From: an uncultured cyanobacterium
Lineage (GTDB): Bacteria > Cyanobacteriota > Cyanobacteriia > Cyanobacteriales > Microcystaceae
Direction: 5' to 3'
Length of the DNA: 41,374 nucleotides
NCBI GenBank assembly: GCA_903869185.1
Contig: CAIPYC010000062.1
Location: 1 to 41,374, forward strand
The position numbers and the translations under genes were made by a program. Under the pieces are notes generated by a model. The model worked only from the letters and a program-made list of their open reading frames with translations, was not told the origin of the DNA and did not search any database. This document shows positions 1 to 8,544 of the stretch, one piece after another (the stretch's first letter is position 1; each line of letters begins with the position of its first letter).

Positions 1-65
1 ATGATGGCAACTGTCTCCTGAGCATCTCTTGCCAAATGTTTCTTTATCTGCAATTCTATATCCAT
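1..65 (-). CDS. 5' end of an unidentified gene, cut by window edge
   Basis: Reading leftwards from an ATG at 65-63 the frame stays open to the window edge and gives 21 residues beginning MDIELQIKKHLARD. An in-frame GTG a few codons upstream is an alternative start. The stretch is charged and helix-prone, like the start of a soluble protein, but it is too short to assign. It lies 8 nt after the stop of a possible 52-residue membrane ORF on the same strand, so the two may be co-transcribed, divergently from hisG. I do not recognise the family. Confidence 0.35.
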   Translation of the reverse strand, partial: MDIELQIKKHLARDAQETVAI

Positions 66-73
66 TACTCTGC

Positions 74-232
74 CTACCACGTAGCGTTTTCTATTTTAAT
101 TCCTTTATTTATTATACTCGGAAAGTGACAAAAGAGGGATAGCCCAAAACCTATCGTTATCGAGACCAGGAAAATAACCCCCAAATTAACCAATCGTCTG
201 GGCAAACTTGACTTGATCAACCGAATACTCAT
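74..232 (-). CDS. possible small single-pass membrane protein (52 aa)
   Basis: A 52-codon frame starts at ATG 232-230 with a GAGAG-type Shine-Dalgarno-like sequence about ten bases upstream and ends at TAG 76-74. Residues about 16-38 are hydrophobic (LGVIFLVSITIGFGLSLF), preceded by a basic segment (PRR), as in an N-in single-pass membrane protein. No family recognised. It could also be the beginning of the gene that continues in another frame at 65-1, if a frameshift separates the two. Support is limited to the ribosome-binding-site-like sequence and the clean hydrophobic segment. Confidence 0.3.
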   Translation of the reverse strand: MSIRLIKSSLPRRLVNLGVIFLVSITIGFGLSLFCHFPSIINKGIKIENATW

Positions 233-457
233 ATTTTAATAACTCTCTTTGTTAATCCACGGTACCTTGACCTGTATTTAGTATATTAACTATTGCATAA
301 AAAATTAAATTTTTCTACTAATATGTTTTGTTTAGGTGATGAGAGCATTAGGATTTCGCAAGGAACATATTCTTCTCTCATTACCATCATCAAGTAGGCA
401 AGAGGATGTGCATCAGGGGTTAAAATCATCATTAGAGATCTAAAATCCCATAACCTC
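233..457 (+). promoter_or_regulatory. probable promoter/leader region of hisG
   Basis: This 225-bp stretch separates the divergent small ORF from hisG. A TTGACC at about 268-273 is followed after about 18 bases by TATTGC, a plausible but weak sigma-70 type pair. A minus-strand ORF of 76 codons covers part of it and runs into hisG; I regard it as a shadow. No strong ribosome binding site precedes the hisG ATG and no attenuator-like His-codon run was seen. Confidence 0.25.
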
Positions 458-1102
458 ATGTTGACCGTTGCTTTGCCCAAAGGGGCTCTCTTGGCTGATA
501 GTATCAAAATTTTCAAAGAAATAGGTCTAGATTTCAGTTTACATCTTGAACCTGGTAACCGTCAGCTTCAGATTGCAGATCCAACAAACAGCGCAAAAGC
601 ACTTTTAGTAAGAGCTCAGGATGTCCCGGTCTATGTTGAGTATGGACAAGCCCAATTGGGAATAGTGGGTTATGATGTATTACTAGAGAAAAAGCCGGCA
701 GTTGCGCAACTTTTAGATCTTGGTTTTGGTGGTTGTCGGATGTCAGTGGCAGTACCCAAATCAAGCCCCTATAAGAGCTCTGTGCAATTACCACCGCATG
801 GACGGGTAGCATCAAAATTTGTGCATTGCGCCCAGGATTACTTTCATAAATTGGATCTGCCTGTGGAAATAGTTCCTCTTTCTGGCTCCGTTGAACTAGG
901 TCCTATTACAGGCATGTCTGAGGCAATTGTGGATCTTGTTTCCAGTGGACGAACACTCAAGGAAAATGGACTCATTGAAATAGACGTTCTCTTTTATAGC
1001 AGCGCCCGTCTGGTAGCCCATCCGCTGAGCTATCGCTTGAATTTGCATGATATTGCCCAGTGGATTGCCAGACTAGAAAAAAGACTACCAGGTACCCTGT
1101 GA
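458..1102 (+). CDS. hisG: ATP phosphoribosyltransferase, short form (HisG)
   Basis: First step of histidine biosynthesis: condenses ATP and PRPP to phosphoribosyl-ATP in the cytoplasm. The 214-residue protein begins [11 protein letters not shown], and has the family signature near the C terminus, [14 protein letters not shown] at about residues 164-177, plus the preceding [13 protein letters not shown] segment. The length matches the short HisG(S) form, which lacks the C-terminal histidine-binding regulatory domain and in known cases needs the HisRS-like partner HisZ; no hisZ is in this window. Its stop codon overlaps the likely GTG start of the ABC exporter gene (GTGA), so the two are probably translationally coupled although functionally unrelated. 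Confidence 0.95.
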   Translation: MLTVALPKGALLADSIKIFKEIGLDFSLHLEPGNRQLQIADPTNSAKALLVRAQDVPVYVEYGQAQLGIVGYDVLLEKKPAVAQLLDLGFGGCRMSVAVPKSSPYKSSVQLPPHGRVASKFVHCAQDYFHKLDLPVEIVPLSGSVELGPITGMSEAIVDLVSSGRTLKENGLIEIDVLFYSSARLVAHPLSYRLNLHDIAQWIARLEKRLPGTL

Positions 1103-2901
1103 TTAGAATCAATCAAAAACCGAAATCAGAGAATGACTGGAAACTTTTCCTGAGGCTCACGCCTTATCTGCGTAGACATCGTAATCCCTTGATTGTATCT
1201 GTTGTTCTGCTGATTCCTCTGGCTTTAGCTAGTGCGGTGCAGCCTTTGATCGTGGGTCAGGCTATCTCTTTTTTGCTACATGAGCCGACTTGGTCTTTTC
1301 TAAAGAGTAAAACTGTCCCAGGTGCAATCAACATACTTTCTTTTTTTCTGTTGCTGACCATCATTGTCAGATTGTGTTTTGTAGCCTATCAAGGTAACTT
1401 GGTTCAGAAAATTGGCCAACAGATCACAACTGAGGTCAGAGAAGATCTTTTCTCTCATATTATCCATCTTCCTTCTGTTTTTTTTGAATCAACTCCAGTT
1501 GGTAAATTGGTAACCAGAATCATCAGTGATGTAGAAGCATTAGGAGAGGTTTTTTCCGGCGGAGCTATCGGGGTCTTGAGTGATCTCATTTCCATGTTGG
1601 TTTTACTGATAGTTATCTTTTCAACCCAGTGGCAATTGTCCTTGATGTTGCTTGTGATATTAGTTCCGGTGAGCTTTCTGATTGTTTATTTTCAAAAAGA
1701 ATACCGCAAGGCTAATTATCAAGTCAGAGAGGAACTTTCTAAGCTTAATTCCATGCTCTCCGAGAATGTTTCCGGTATTAACATAGTCCAATTGTTTGAA
1801 AGAGAAAGCTATAATAGTAATCTGTTTGCAGTGACCAATGAGAAGTACCGACAGTCTGTCGATCGTACAATTCTGCTTGATTCAGCGGTTTCAGCCACAC
1901 TAGAATGGGTTTCCTATATTGCCATTGCTGGCGTTCTTTGGTTTGGCGGATTATTCATATTGCATAAACAGTTGGATTTCGGGATTCTTTCTGCTTTTAT
2001 TCTCTTTGCCCAGCGCTTGTTTACACCTTTGAGACAATTTGGTGAGAAATTCACTACCCTTCAATCCGGTTTTACTGCTGTAGAGCGAATCACTGAATTG
2101 ATGCAAGAGCCTGTTATTAATACAGGTGAGAATTCCAGCCTGTTTTTGGATCCTAGTTCTACGTATATGGGCGAAATACGTTTTGAAAATGTTTGTTTTG
2201 GTTATAAAAAAGGCGAATATATACTCAAGGATTTAAACTTCACTCTCAAACCTGGACAAAAGGTAGCTATAGTAGGGCCTACGGGTGCTGGCAAGACATC
2301 TTTGATTCGTTTGCTCTGCCGCCTCTATGAACCTAACCAAGGAAGGATTCTCGTAGATGGCATTGATATTAGAAACATCCCCAAAGCTCAACTACGCAAC
2401 TACATAGGAGTCATTCTGCAAGAGAGTTTCCTTTTTGCCGGTAATATCAACCGTAATATCACTTTAGGAGAAAGCTATAGCCAAGAGCAAATTGAAGAAG
2501 CAGCCAAGATGACCGCTGTCGATTCTTTTATCAGTGAACTTCCACAAGGCTATCAAACTCCACTGCGCGAGCGGGGAACCAATCTTTCTGCTGGACAAAA
2601 ACAACTATTGGCCTTTGCCAGAGTTGCAATTCGCAATCCCAGTATCCTAGTTTTGGATGAAGCAACAGCTAGTCTTGATGTAGCTACCGAAGTTATAGTA
2701 CAAAATGCCCTTGACAAGCTGCTGCGCGGCAAAACCGCCATAATCATTGCCCATAGACTATCTACGATTCGCAATGTTAATACAATATTGGTGCTCAAGC
2801 GCGGTGAACTGGTAGAAATGGGCACACATGAAGAGCTGCTCAAGCAAAATGGAGTCTATGCCGGACTTTATCACCTGCAATTGTTGGGTACTGCTGCTTG
2901 A
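1099..2901 (+). CDS. ABC exporter half-transporter (membrane + ATPase domains fused)
   Basis: Type IV (MsbA/BmrA-like) ABC exporter of about 600 residues that probably works as a homodimer in the inner membrane. The transmembrane domain fills roughly the first 310 residues with about six hydrophobic helices. The nucleotide-binding domain follows: Walker [10 protein letters not shown], signature LSAGQKQ, Walker [13 protein letters not shown] and H-loop AHRLST, in the right order. The frame is open from an ATG at 1060, but I choose GTG at 1099, which forms a GTGA overlap with the hisG stop; the extra 13 residues from 1060 would be read inside hisG. The substrate cannot be told; lipids, peptides or drugs are all known for the family. 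Confidence 0.9.
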   Translation: MIRINQKPKSENDWKLFLRLTPYLRRHRNPLIVSVVLLIPLALASAVQPLIVGQAISFLLHEPTWSFLKSKTVPGAINILSFFLLLTIIVRLCFVAYQGNLVQKIGQQITTEVREDLFSHIIHLPSVFFESTPVGKLVTRIISDVEALGEVFSGGAIGVLSDLISMLVLLIVIFSTQWQLSLMLLVILVPVSFLIVYFQKEYRKANYQVREELSKLNSMLSENVSGINIVQLFERESYNSNLFAVTNEKYRQSVDRTILLDSAVSATLEWVSYIAIAGVLWFGGLFILHKQLDFGILSAFILFAQRLFTPLRQFGEKFTTLQSGFTAVERITELMQEPVINTGENSSLFLDPSSTYMGEIRFENVCFGYKKGEYILKDLNFTLKPGQKVAIVGPTGAGKTSLIRLLCRLYEPNQGRILVDGIDIRNIPKAQLRNYIGVILQESFLFAGNINRNITLGESYSQEQIEEAAKMTAVDSFISELPQGYQTPLRERGTNLSAGQKQLLAFARVAIRNPSILVLDEATASLDVATEVIVQNALDKLLRGKTAIIIAHRLSTIRNVNTILVLKRGELVEMGTHEELLKQNGVYAGLYHLQLLGTAA

Positions 2902-2956
2902 GAGATTATTGACCCAATAGAGTGACCATAATCAAAATACTCCCGGTTGAGCAAAA

Positions 2957-4213
2957 ATGATAAGTTGGCTTTTAATAATGGCACTTGGATTTGTAGGCAG
3001 TTTTGGGCATTGCCTTGGTATGTGTGGACCATTGGCGGTAACCTTTTCACTATCCCAAAAGAGAGAATCCAAGCTATGGCAACAATTGGGCTTTCATTTA
3101 TTGCTCAATCTAGGCAGAATCCTCAGCTATAGCCTCATTGGCGCTGGTATTGGTGCGGTAGGCTCTGTCATCGTAGGGGGGATAGGCAGTGAATTTCGAG
3201 AACAGTTGGTCAAGATTACAGGCATCGTTCTCATTTGGATGGGATTGATCCAAATCAAACCCAAATGGCTCCCTAAATTTCCACTACTACATCCCTTACT
3301 AAAGGGAAATCTCCATGATTCACTTGGCTCTGCAATGCTTAAGCTTTCTAATAGTTCTCACCGCTTGATGCCTTTGCTGCTGGGGATGATATGGGGTCTG
3401 ATCCCTTGCGGTTTTTTATATGTAGCCCAGATTAAGGCTGCAGAAACCGGGGATATTTGGCAAAGCACTCTAACGATGTTTGGTTTTGGGTTGGGGACTT
3501 TGCCATCAATGCTTGGTGTGGGTATTTCAGCATCTAGGGTGAGCGCAGATAGACGTAGTCAACTTTTCCGTCTTGGTGGCTGGCTGATGATCCTCATGGG
3601 TTTAATCAATCTCCAGCGCAGTGGCAATACAATGAACGACCTGACAGGCTATGGTTCGCTCTTTTGCCTGATGCTGGCGCTCATCGCCAGGCCTATTTAT
3701 CGCCTTTGGATAGGCCCTTTGAAATATCGTAGGCTACTGGGATTAGGCGCGTTTGTTTTGGCCGTTGCACATACCTTGCATATGTTGCAGCATACTTTCA
3801 ACTGGAGCCTAGATGCTATAGGCTTCATGCCGCCAGAGCAAAGAATCTCTATCTTTCTGGGCTTTGTTGCTCTATTGCTCCTCTTGCCAGCAGCCTGTAC
3901 AAGCTTCGATAGCATTACCGAAAGATTGGGCAAGTACTGGAGATATATTCACCTTTTAAGCATTCCAGCTCTGATTCTCTGTATATTTCACATTTTGCTA
4001 ATCAACGGCTTCACCCCACGCTCCTGGATGGATAATTTGATGGTTGGGGCGATTGTAGCTCTATCTGTTTTGGTATTATTGATTCGTCAAAGGTACTTCT
4101 GGAGTGTATTCAAACTGTCAAAGTATTATGGTTCTATTGTTATTGGCTCAGCTTCCACCAACCGAAAGCCGGGCCAACGAAACGAATCACCATCCAGGCA
4201 GCCCCCAGGGTAA
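2957..4213 (+). CDS. TauE/SafE-like (COG2836) membrane protein with C-terminal ferric-reductase-like domain
   Basis: The 418-residue polytopic membrane protein has two halves. Residues 1 to about 215 look like the SafE/UreH-type transporter family related to DsbD and CcdA: N-terminal GSFGHCLGMCGP and, in the second repeat, GLIPCGFLY, each carrying a cysteine/proline motif inside a helix. Residues about 235-390 resemble a ferric-reductase/MsrQ-type heme domain: RRLLGLGAF followed by AHTLHMLQH, and later YIHLLSIPALILCIFH, supplying several helix-embedded histidines. This suggests transmembrane electron or thiol transfer, possibly linked to metal or cytochrome handling; the exact role is inference. 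The last about 25 codons lie antisense to the end of the DUF2839 gene, so the polar C-terminal tail may be non-essential. Confidence 0.8.
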   Translation: MISWLLIMALGFVGSFGHCLGMCGPLAVTFSLSQKRESKLWQQLGFHLLLNLGRILSYSLIGAGIGAVGSVIVGGIGSEFREQLVKITGIVLIWMGLIQIKPKWLPKFPLLHPLLKGNLHDSLGSAMLKLSNSSHRLMPLLLGMIWGLIPCGFLYVAQIKAAETGDIWQSTLTMFGFGLGTLPSMLGVGISASRVSADRRSQLFRLGGWLMILMGLINLQRSGNTMNDLTGYGSLFCLMLALIARPIYRLWIGPLKYRRLLGLGAFVLAVAHTLHMLQHTFNWSLDAIGFMPPEQRISIFLGFVALLLLLPAACTSFDSITERLGKYWRYIHLLSIPALILCIFHILLINGFTPRSWMDNLMVGAIVALSVLVLLIRQRYFWSVFKLSKYYGSIVIGSASTNRKPGQRNESPSRQPPG

Positions 4214-4355
4214 AAATCCCAATCCAAGCTCCCTGTGTTGTCAGCTTGTATGCATCCTTGGCCTGCCTTTGTGTTAAAGGTAACCAGGAAACAATAGGTT
4301 TATCTTGACCAAACTTATCTCCTAATGCTTCCTTACGACGTTTTGCCTCTCCCAT
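4140..4355 (-). CDS. DUF2839 family small membrane protein
   Basis: A 71-residue protein of a conserved cyanobacterial family of unknown function. It shows the typical start MGEAKRRKEALGDKFG, a central WLPLTQRQA segment, and a C-terminal hydrophobic helix (GAWIGIFTLGAAWMVIRFVGP). It probably sits in a membrane (thylakoid or plasma) with the basic N terminus in the cytoplasm. Its 3' end overlaps the convergent SafE-like gene by 74 nt. It is transcribed divergently from DUF1824 over a 43-bp spacer. Confidence 0.8.
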   Translation of the reverse strand: MGEAKRRKEALGDKFGQDKPIVSWLPLTQRQAKDAYKLTTQGAWIGIFTLGAAWMVIRFVGPAFGWWKLSQ

Positions 4356-4398
4356 AATATTGCTAAAATCTTATTGTTATTAAAAATTTCATTATTTT
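4356..4398. promoter_or_regulatory. 43-bp AT-rich divergent promoter spacer
   Basis: Only 43 bp separate the divergent starts of the DUF2839 and DUF1824 genes. The spacer is very AT-rich and holds several TATTRT-like hexamers that could act as -10 elements on either strand. The -35 regions or the 5' UTRs would have to overlap the opposing coding sequence, or one gene may be leaderless. Confidence 0.3.
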
Positions 4399-4809
4399 AT
4401 GAATATAGCAGAATCTCTAGAAATTTTGAGCTCTTACAACTCCAGTAAGATTAAATTGCCCGATAACCAAATGGAAAAAGAAAAACTAATTGGAGCAATC
4501 AGGCATTTTACTGGGCTCTGTGATTGGCAAAACTTGGGAATTTGCAGCCAAAGTCCTCAAGAGGGGATCATAGTCCTGAGTGAATATCTCAAAGCCTTAG
4601 ATTATCCTTGGCAAGATATAGAAATAGCAAATAACAATCAAAGCGGCGCTTGTTATATCAAATACAACACTCAAAAAATGTCCCATTTACTTGAGCCTTA
4701 CCTGGGAGAATATAGAGGAGTCTTGATATCTTATCAAAGCGAAAATCCCCAGATCCAAGGAACTTTTGGTTATTTTCCCCTGAATCTGTTTAGAGATTTT
4801 TTTAACTGA
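4399..4809 (+). CDS. DUF1824 family protein
   Basis: A 136-residue soluble protein matching the cyanobacterial DUF1824 family: an N-terminal helical part, a central GLCDWQNLGICSQSP segment, then YLKALDYPW, and an aromatic-rich C terminus with EYRGVLISYQS and GTFGYFPLNLFRDFF. The function is unknown. It ends 12 nt before the convergent purB stop, leaving almost no room for a terminator. Confidence 0.75.
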   Translation: MNIAESLEILSSYNSSKIKLPDNQMEKEKLIGAIRHFTGLCDWQNLGICSQSPQEGIIVLSEYLKALDYPWQDIEIANNNQSGACYIKYNTQKMSHLLEPYLGEYRGVLISYQSENPQIQGTFGYFPLNLFRDFFN

Positions 4810-4821
4810 ACTCAGCGATAA

Positions 4822-6117
4822 TTATATACCCAGCTTTTGGTAGATATGCTCTAGGTTAGAGAGGTGATGCCCAGGGTCAAAACATTGCTCAATTTCTTGT
4901 TCTGTAAGGTATTTAGCAACCTCTTCATTTTCCCGAATTAGGCGATGAAAATCCCCATCGGGTTGATTCCACGCCTGATGGGCACAAGATTGAGTAATTC
5001 TATAGGCTTGGTCTCGGCTCAGTCCTTTATTTACTAGAGATAGAAGTACCCTTTGACTGAAGATCACTCCCCCATAGACATTCATATTGCGCTTCATGTT
5101 TTCCGGATAGACCAAAAGATTTTCAATCAGGTCAGTTATTTCATGCAACATAAAATGGCTCAAAATGCAGGCATCGGGGAACATTACCCGCTCTACTGAA
5201 CTATGGGAAATATCGCGCTCATGCCAAAGTGCAACATCTTCCAAGGCAGTTCCGGCATAGGCTCTAATCATTCTAGCGATACCAGTCAAGCGTTCTGAAC
5301 GGATTGGGTTACGTTTGTGAGGCATAGCCGAAGATCCCTTCTGACCAGGGGAAAAATATTCCTCTACCTCTAGAACATCAGATCTTTGCAGGTTGCGAAT
5401 TTCCACGGCAAAGCGTTCAATAGAAGCTGCCAAAAGTGCCAATTGTTGAATATAGTTGGCATGGCTATCTCTGGATATAACCTGGGTAGAAGCCTTATCA
5501 GTCTGCAATCCCAACTTTTGACAGGTTAAAACCTCTATCTGAGGATCAATATTGGCATAGGTTCCCACCGCTCCGGAGATTTTACCCACCGCAATCTCTT
5601 GGCGTACCTGCTCTAATCTCGTTTGGGCCCGTAGTATTTCAGCCAGCCAGCCAGCTAGTTTAAAGCCGAAAGTGATAGGCTCAGCATGGATCCCGTGCGA
5701 TCTACCAACCATAATGGTTTGCCGATGAAGAGTTGCCTTTTTTCTAATGACTTGAACCAGCGACTCTAATGCCTCTAAAATCAGATCCATGCTGGAGACC
5801 AACTGCAAAGCCAAAGCAGTATCTAGAACATCAGAACTGGTCAGCCCCAGATGGATATAGCGGCCAGATTCACCAACATACTCATTGACATTGGTCAAAA
5901 AGGCAATCATGTCGTGGCGAACCTTGGCTTCTATTTCCAAAATTCTCTTGGTATCAAATTTTGCTTTGGATTTTATCTCCTCTACAGCAGAGTAAGGTAT
6001 ATAACCCAATTCTGCCTGAGCCTGACAAACTGCTATTTCAACATCCAGCCAAGTCTGAAACTTAAATTCTTCCGTCCAAAGTTTGCCCATCGCGGGCAGG
6101 GTGTAACGCTCTATCAC
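4822..6117 (-). CDS. purB: adenylosuccinate lyase
   Basis: Catalyses two beta-eliminations of fumarate in purine synthesis (SAICAR to AICAR, adenylosuccinate to AMP) in the cytoplasm as a homotetramer. The 431-residue length is normal. The fumarase/aspartase superfamily signature GSSAMPHKRNP lies at about residues 260-270, and the TSSDVLDTA and GRSHGIHAEP motifs that build the active site are present. It starts MIERYTLPAMGKLW as in many bacterial PurB proteins. It lies 47 nt downstream of thiG on the same strand, so it may be the last gene of the DUF4079-thiO-thiG run. Confidence 0.96.
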   Translation of the reverse strand: MIERYTLPAMGKLWTEEFKFQTWLDVEIAVCQAQAELGYIPYSAVEEIKSKAKFDTKRILEIEAKVRHDMIAFLTNVNEYVGESGRYIHLGLTSSDVLDTALALQLVSSMDLILEALESLVQVIRKKATLHRQTIMVGRSHGIHAEPITFGFKLAGWLAEILRAQTRLEQVRQEIAVGKISGAVGTYANIDPQIEVLTCQKLGLQTDKASTQVISRDSHANYIQQLALLAASIERFAVEIRNLQRSDVLEVEEYFSPGQKGSSAMPHKRNPIRSERLTGIARMIRAYAGTALEDVALWHERDISHSSVERVMFPDACILSHFMLHEITDLIENLLVYPENMKRNMNVYGGVIFSQRVLLSLVNKGLSRDQAYRITQSCAHQAWNQPDGDFHRLIRENEEVAKYLTEQEIEQCFDPGHHLSNLEHIYQKLGI

Positions 6118-6164
6118 CGATTGTAACGCTCAACACAACCTAAAAATTGTACATCTTTTGAGGA

Positions 6165-6989
6165 TCAATTGACTAGTCCGGTCAAGGGAGAACTGGCACT
6201 GGCATAGTTTTTAACTGGCATCCTACCGGCAAGATAGGCTTGCCTTCCTGCTTTGGTTCCTAGGAACATTGCCATGGCCATTCTGACTGGATCTTTGGCA
6301 AGTGCTATGGCGCTGTTAATCAATAAGCCATCTGCTCCCATTTCCATAGCCAGAGCTGCCTCGCTAGGGCTGCCTATGCCCGCATCCACTATCACAGGAA
6401 CCTTTGCTTCTTCTATGATTATGGCAATATTGGCGGCATTTCTGATACCTTGTCCAGAGCCAATGGGTGAGCCCAAAGGCATGACTGTCACACAGCCGAT
6501 TTCCTCCAATCTTTTAGCCAATAGGGGATCGGCATTGATGTAGGGCAGTACCGCAAAACCTTCCTTTACTAGTTGTTGTGCGGCCTCAAGAGTGCCAATA
6601 GGATCAGGCAAAAGATATTTAGGATCTGGGATGACTTCCAATTTGAGAAAATTATTATCTTCCTGTCCCAACAACTTGGCCATTTCCCTACCCAATCGGG
6701 CAACCCTGATTGCTTCATCGGCATTTTTACAGCCAGCAGTATTGGGTAGCATCCAGATTCTGCTCCAGTCTATAGCCTCTGCCAGACCACCATGGCCAGC
6801 TGCATTGGACTGTACTCTTCGTACTGCAACTGTTACAATGTCGCATTGACTAGCAAGAATACTCTCTCGCATAGTATCAAAATCACTATATTTGCCAGAT
6901 CCGGTCATCAAGCGCGAATTGAATCTACGTCCAGCAATCACCAGGGGATCACTGTTTAATTTGGTTTCTGTTAGGGACATTGAACTCAT
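6165..6989 (-). CDS. thiG: thiazole synthase (ThiG)
   Basis: Forms the thiazole phosphate half of thiamine from deoxyxylulose 5-phosphate, dehydroglycine and ThiS-thiocarboxylate. Family marks: [12 protein letters not shown] near the N terminus, [40 protein letters not shown] (the lysine is the likely Schiff-base residue) and the phosphate-binding [15 protein letters not shown] and [11 protein letters not shown] choose ATG 6989 (274 residues), which has AAAGGA about 12 nt upstream and starts just after the thiO stop; a TTG at 7013 would overlap thiO. ThiO, which feeds it dehydroglycine, is immediately upstream; in some cyanobacteria the two are fused, here they are separate. Confidence 0.95.
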   Translation of the reverse strand: MSSMSLTETKLNSDPLVIAGRRFNSRLMTGSGKYSDFDTMRESILASQCDIVTVAVRRVQSNAAGHGGLAEAIDWSRIWMLPNTAGCKNADEAIRVARLGREMAKLLGQEDNNFLKLEVIPDPKYLLPDPIGTLEAAQQLVKEGFAVLPYINADPLLAKRLEEIGCVTVMPLGSPIGSGQGIRNAANIAIIIEEAKVPVIVDAGIGSPSEAALAMEMGADGLLINSAIALAKDPVRMAMAMFLGTKAGRQAYLAGRMPVKNYASASSPLTGLVN

Positions 6990-6996
6990 AAAATAA

Positions 6997-8055
6997 CTAT
7001 CCTTTACCAACAAATCGGTGGGGCGAAAATTCTTGGATCAGGGTTTCTTTTTTTCCTTCTACCAATAGATCACAGATGAGCTGACCGGTAATTGGAGCTA
7101 GAAGAATCCCGTTACGGTAATGGCCAAGAGCTAAAATAAGATTCTCGGCAAAATAACCTCCAAGCAGAGGAGCTTCATCTGGTGTAGCTGGTCTAAAACC
7201 CCACCACATCTCTTGTATTGGATAGTCCCTAAGAGGGGGATAAAGTCTGATAGCTCGCTCCAAAAGCAACCTGATTCCATCTGCGCTATTGCCATCACTC
7301 CAGCCCACATCCTCTACTGTAGCACCTATAAATAGCCGCCCATCAGCTCGGGGCACCAGATAAACACTATCTCCAAATATCACCCTAGTCAGGGGACTAT
7401 CTTTGGGCATTTGCAGAGCCAACATTTGTCCCTTGACGGGCCTAACCGGTAAATCAATTAGCTCTCTGGCATAGGCTCCATTTGCCAAAATATAGCACTG
7501 GGAGCTTATCTCTCCGGCAGAGGTTATCAATTGTTTAACTTTTCCCGCTTTTTCCTCAATAAATAGAACCTGGATATCTTCTTCTATTTTTACCCCCAAA
7601 TTGAGAGCAGCCTGATTGAGTGACTCGATTAAAAGCCTATTGTTGACCTGCCCATCTTCGGGATACCACCAGGCTCCTGTTATATCTTGAGCCAAATTGC
7701 CCTGTTGATCTTCTAGTTGACTGCGATCCCACCAGATTCCGCCTACAGAGCCCCCAGTGGAAACCTCAAAAGTAGGCGCTATGATTCCAGTGGGTAAATA
7801 ACCTACGTCTTTACCTGTGATATTTTTGAGTTTAGCTATCCATTGGGGATAGAGATTGAGGGAATTCTGACATAGACAAAAGAGAGAATCTAGGGCGATT
7901 TTTTCGGCATGTGGTGCCAACATTCCTGCAGCAGCTAATGAGGCCATCTTTAGCTCTTTTTTGCGTAAAATCTTGACATCTATACCCTTTAGCCTGAGCT
8001 CTATAGAGATGGCCAGGCCAATCACCCCGCCGCCAATGACTATAACTTCACTCAT
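6997..8055 (-). CDS. thiO: glycine oxidase ThiO
   Basis: FAD-dependent oxidation of glycine to dehydroglycine, used by ThiG to build the thiamine thiazole. The 352-residue protein begins with a dinucleotide-binding [17 protein letters not shown], then [12 protein letters not shown], and has the DAO-family C-terminal part with PVRGGQ-like [29 protein letters not shown] and the closing [11 protein letters not shown]. Its start overlaps the DUF4079 stop (ATGA), and thiG begins 7 nt after its stop, so all three are likely one transcript. Confidence 0.93.
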   Translation of the reverse strand: MSEVIVIGGGVIGLAISIELRLKGIDVKILRKKELKMASLAAAGMLAPHAEKIALDSLFCLCQNSLNLYPQWIAKLKNITGKDVGYLPTGIIAPTFEVSTGGSVGGIWWDRSQLEDQQGNLAQDITGAWWYPEDGQVNNRLLIESLNQAALNLGVKIEEDIQVLFIEEKAGKVKQLITSAGEISSQCYILANGAYARELIDLPVRPVKGQMLALQMPKDSPLTRVIFGDSVYLVPRADGRLFIGATVEDVGWSDGNSADGIRLLLERAIRLYPPLRDYPIQEMWWGFRPATPDEAPLLGGYFAENLILALGHYRNGILLAPITGQLICDLLVEGKKETLIQEFSPHRFVGKG

Positions 8056-8495
8056 AAATTCTCTGGCAAATATTTCTGTACAACCCCCCAGCCAGTCCAG
8101 GAGACACCGGCAAAGCCAAGCAATAGTAAAAAATTGATGACAATATGCACCCTTCGCAACCAGGGATGATTCTGGATATTAACAGCAGAGATCGCCGATA
8201 AGCTCACTAGTAATACCACCAAAATCCCCAGTAATAAATGGAGAGAATGTCCCAAGCTGCCAAAATGCCCCAGCGTTCCCACAATTCCAACTGACAGGAG
8301 TAAAAAAACAAGCAGGACCAGGACAATACCTATGATCAGATGTAGGGAACGAAGATAATCTGGTAAGGGTTTTTCTGATGAGCGAAAATAGAACATGGCT
8401 CCTCCGAGGATTGCCAAAACAAAATAAGTCAATAGTGAAAAGCCCATCGACCAGGCTGCGATACGCCACAACCACAAAAAAGAGGGTAAGTTCAT
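8052..8495 (-). CDS. DUF4079-like four-helix membrane protein
   Basis: A 147-residue membrane protein with four hydrophobic helices. Histidines recur at equivalent helix positions (SLHLIIGI, GHSLHLLLGI, RVHIVINFLLLLGF), a pattern expected of a small b-type heme binding membrane protein. It resembles the cyanobacterial DUF4079 family; the assignment is from pattern memory. Its TGA overlaps the thiO ATG (ATGA), so it is translationally coupled to thiO. Whether it has any role linked to glycine oxidation is unknown. Confidence 0.6.
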   Translation of the reverse strand: MNLPSFLWLWRIAAWSMGFSLLTYFVLAILGGAMFYFRSSEKPLPDYLRSLHLIIGIVLVLLVFLLLSVGIVGTLGHFGSLGHSLHLLLGILVVLLVSLSAISAVNIQNHPWLRRVHIVINFLLLLGFAGVSWTGWGVVQKYLPENL

Positions 8496-8544
8496 ATAAA
8501 AACAAACATGTATTGACGAAAAACAGAGGAACAGTTCTTAAAAT

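Noticed and set aside
286-516. Minus-strand ORF of 76 codons across the hisG start
   Set aside because: It runs antisense into hisG, has no recognisable domain, and its translation looks like a shadow.
1060-1098. ATG start of the ABC exporter at 1060
   Set aside because: It would encode 13 residues inside hisG; GTG 1099 gives the usual GTGA coupling with the hisG stop.
7000-7013. TTG start of thiG overlapping thiO
   Set aside because: ATG 6989 has a better ribosome binding site and no overlap; the added residues are not typical of ThiG.
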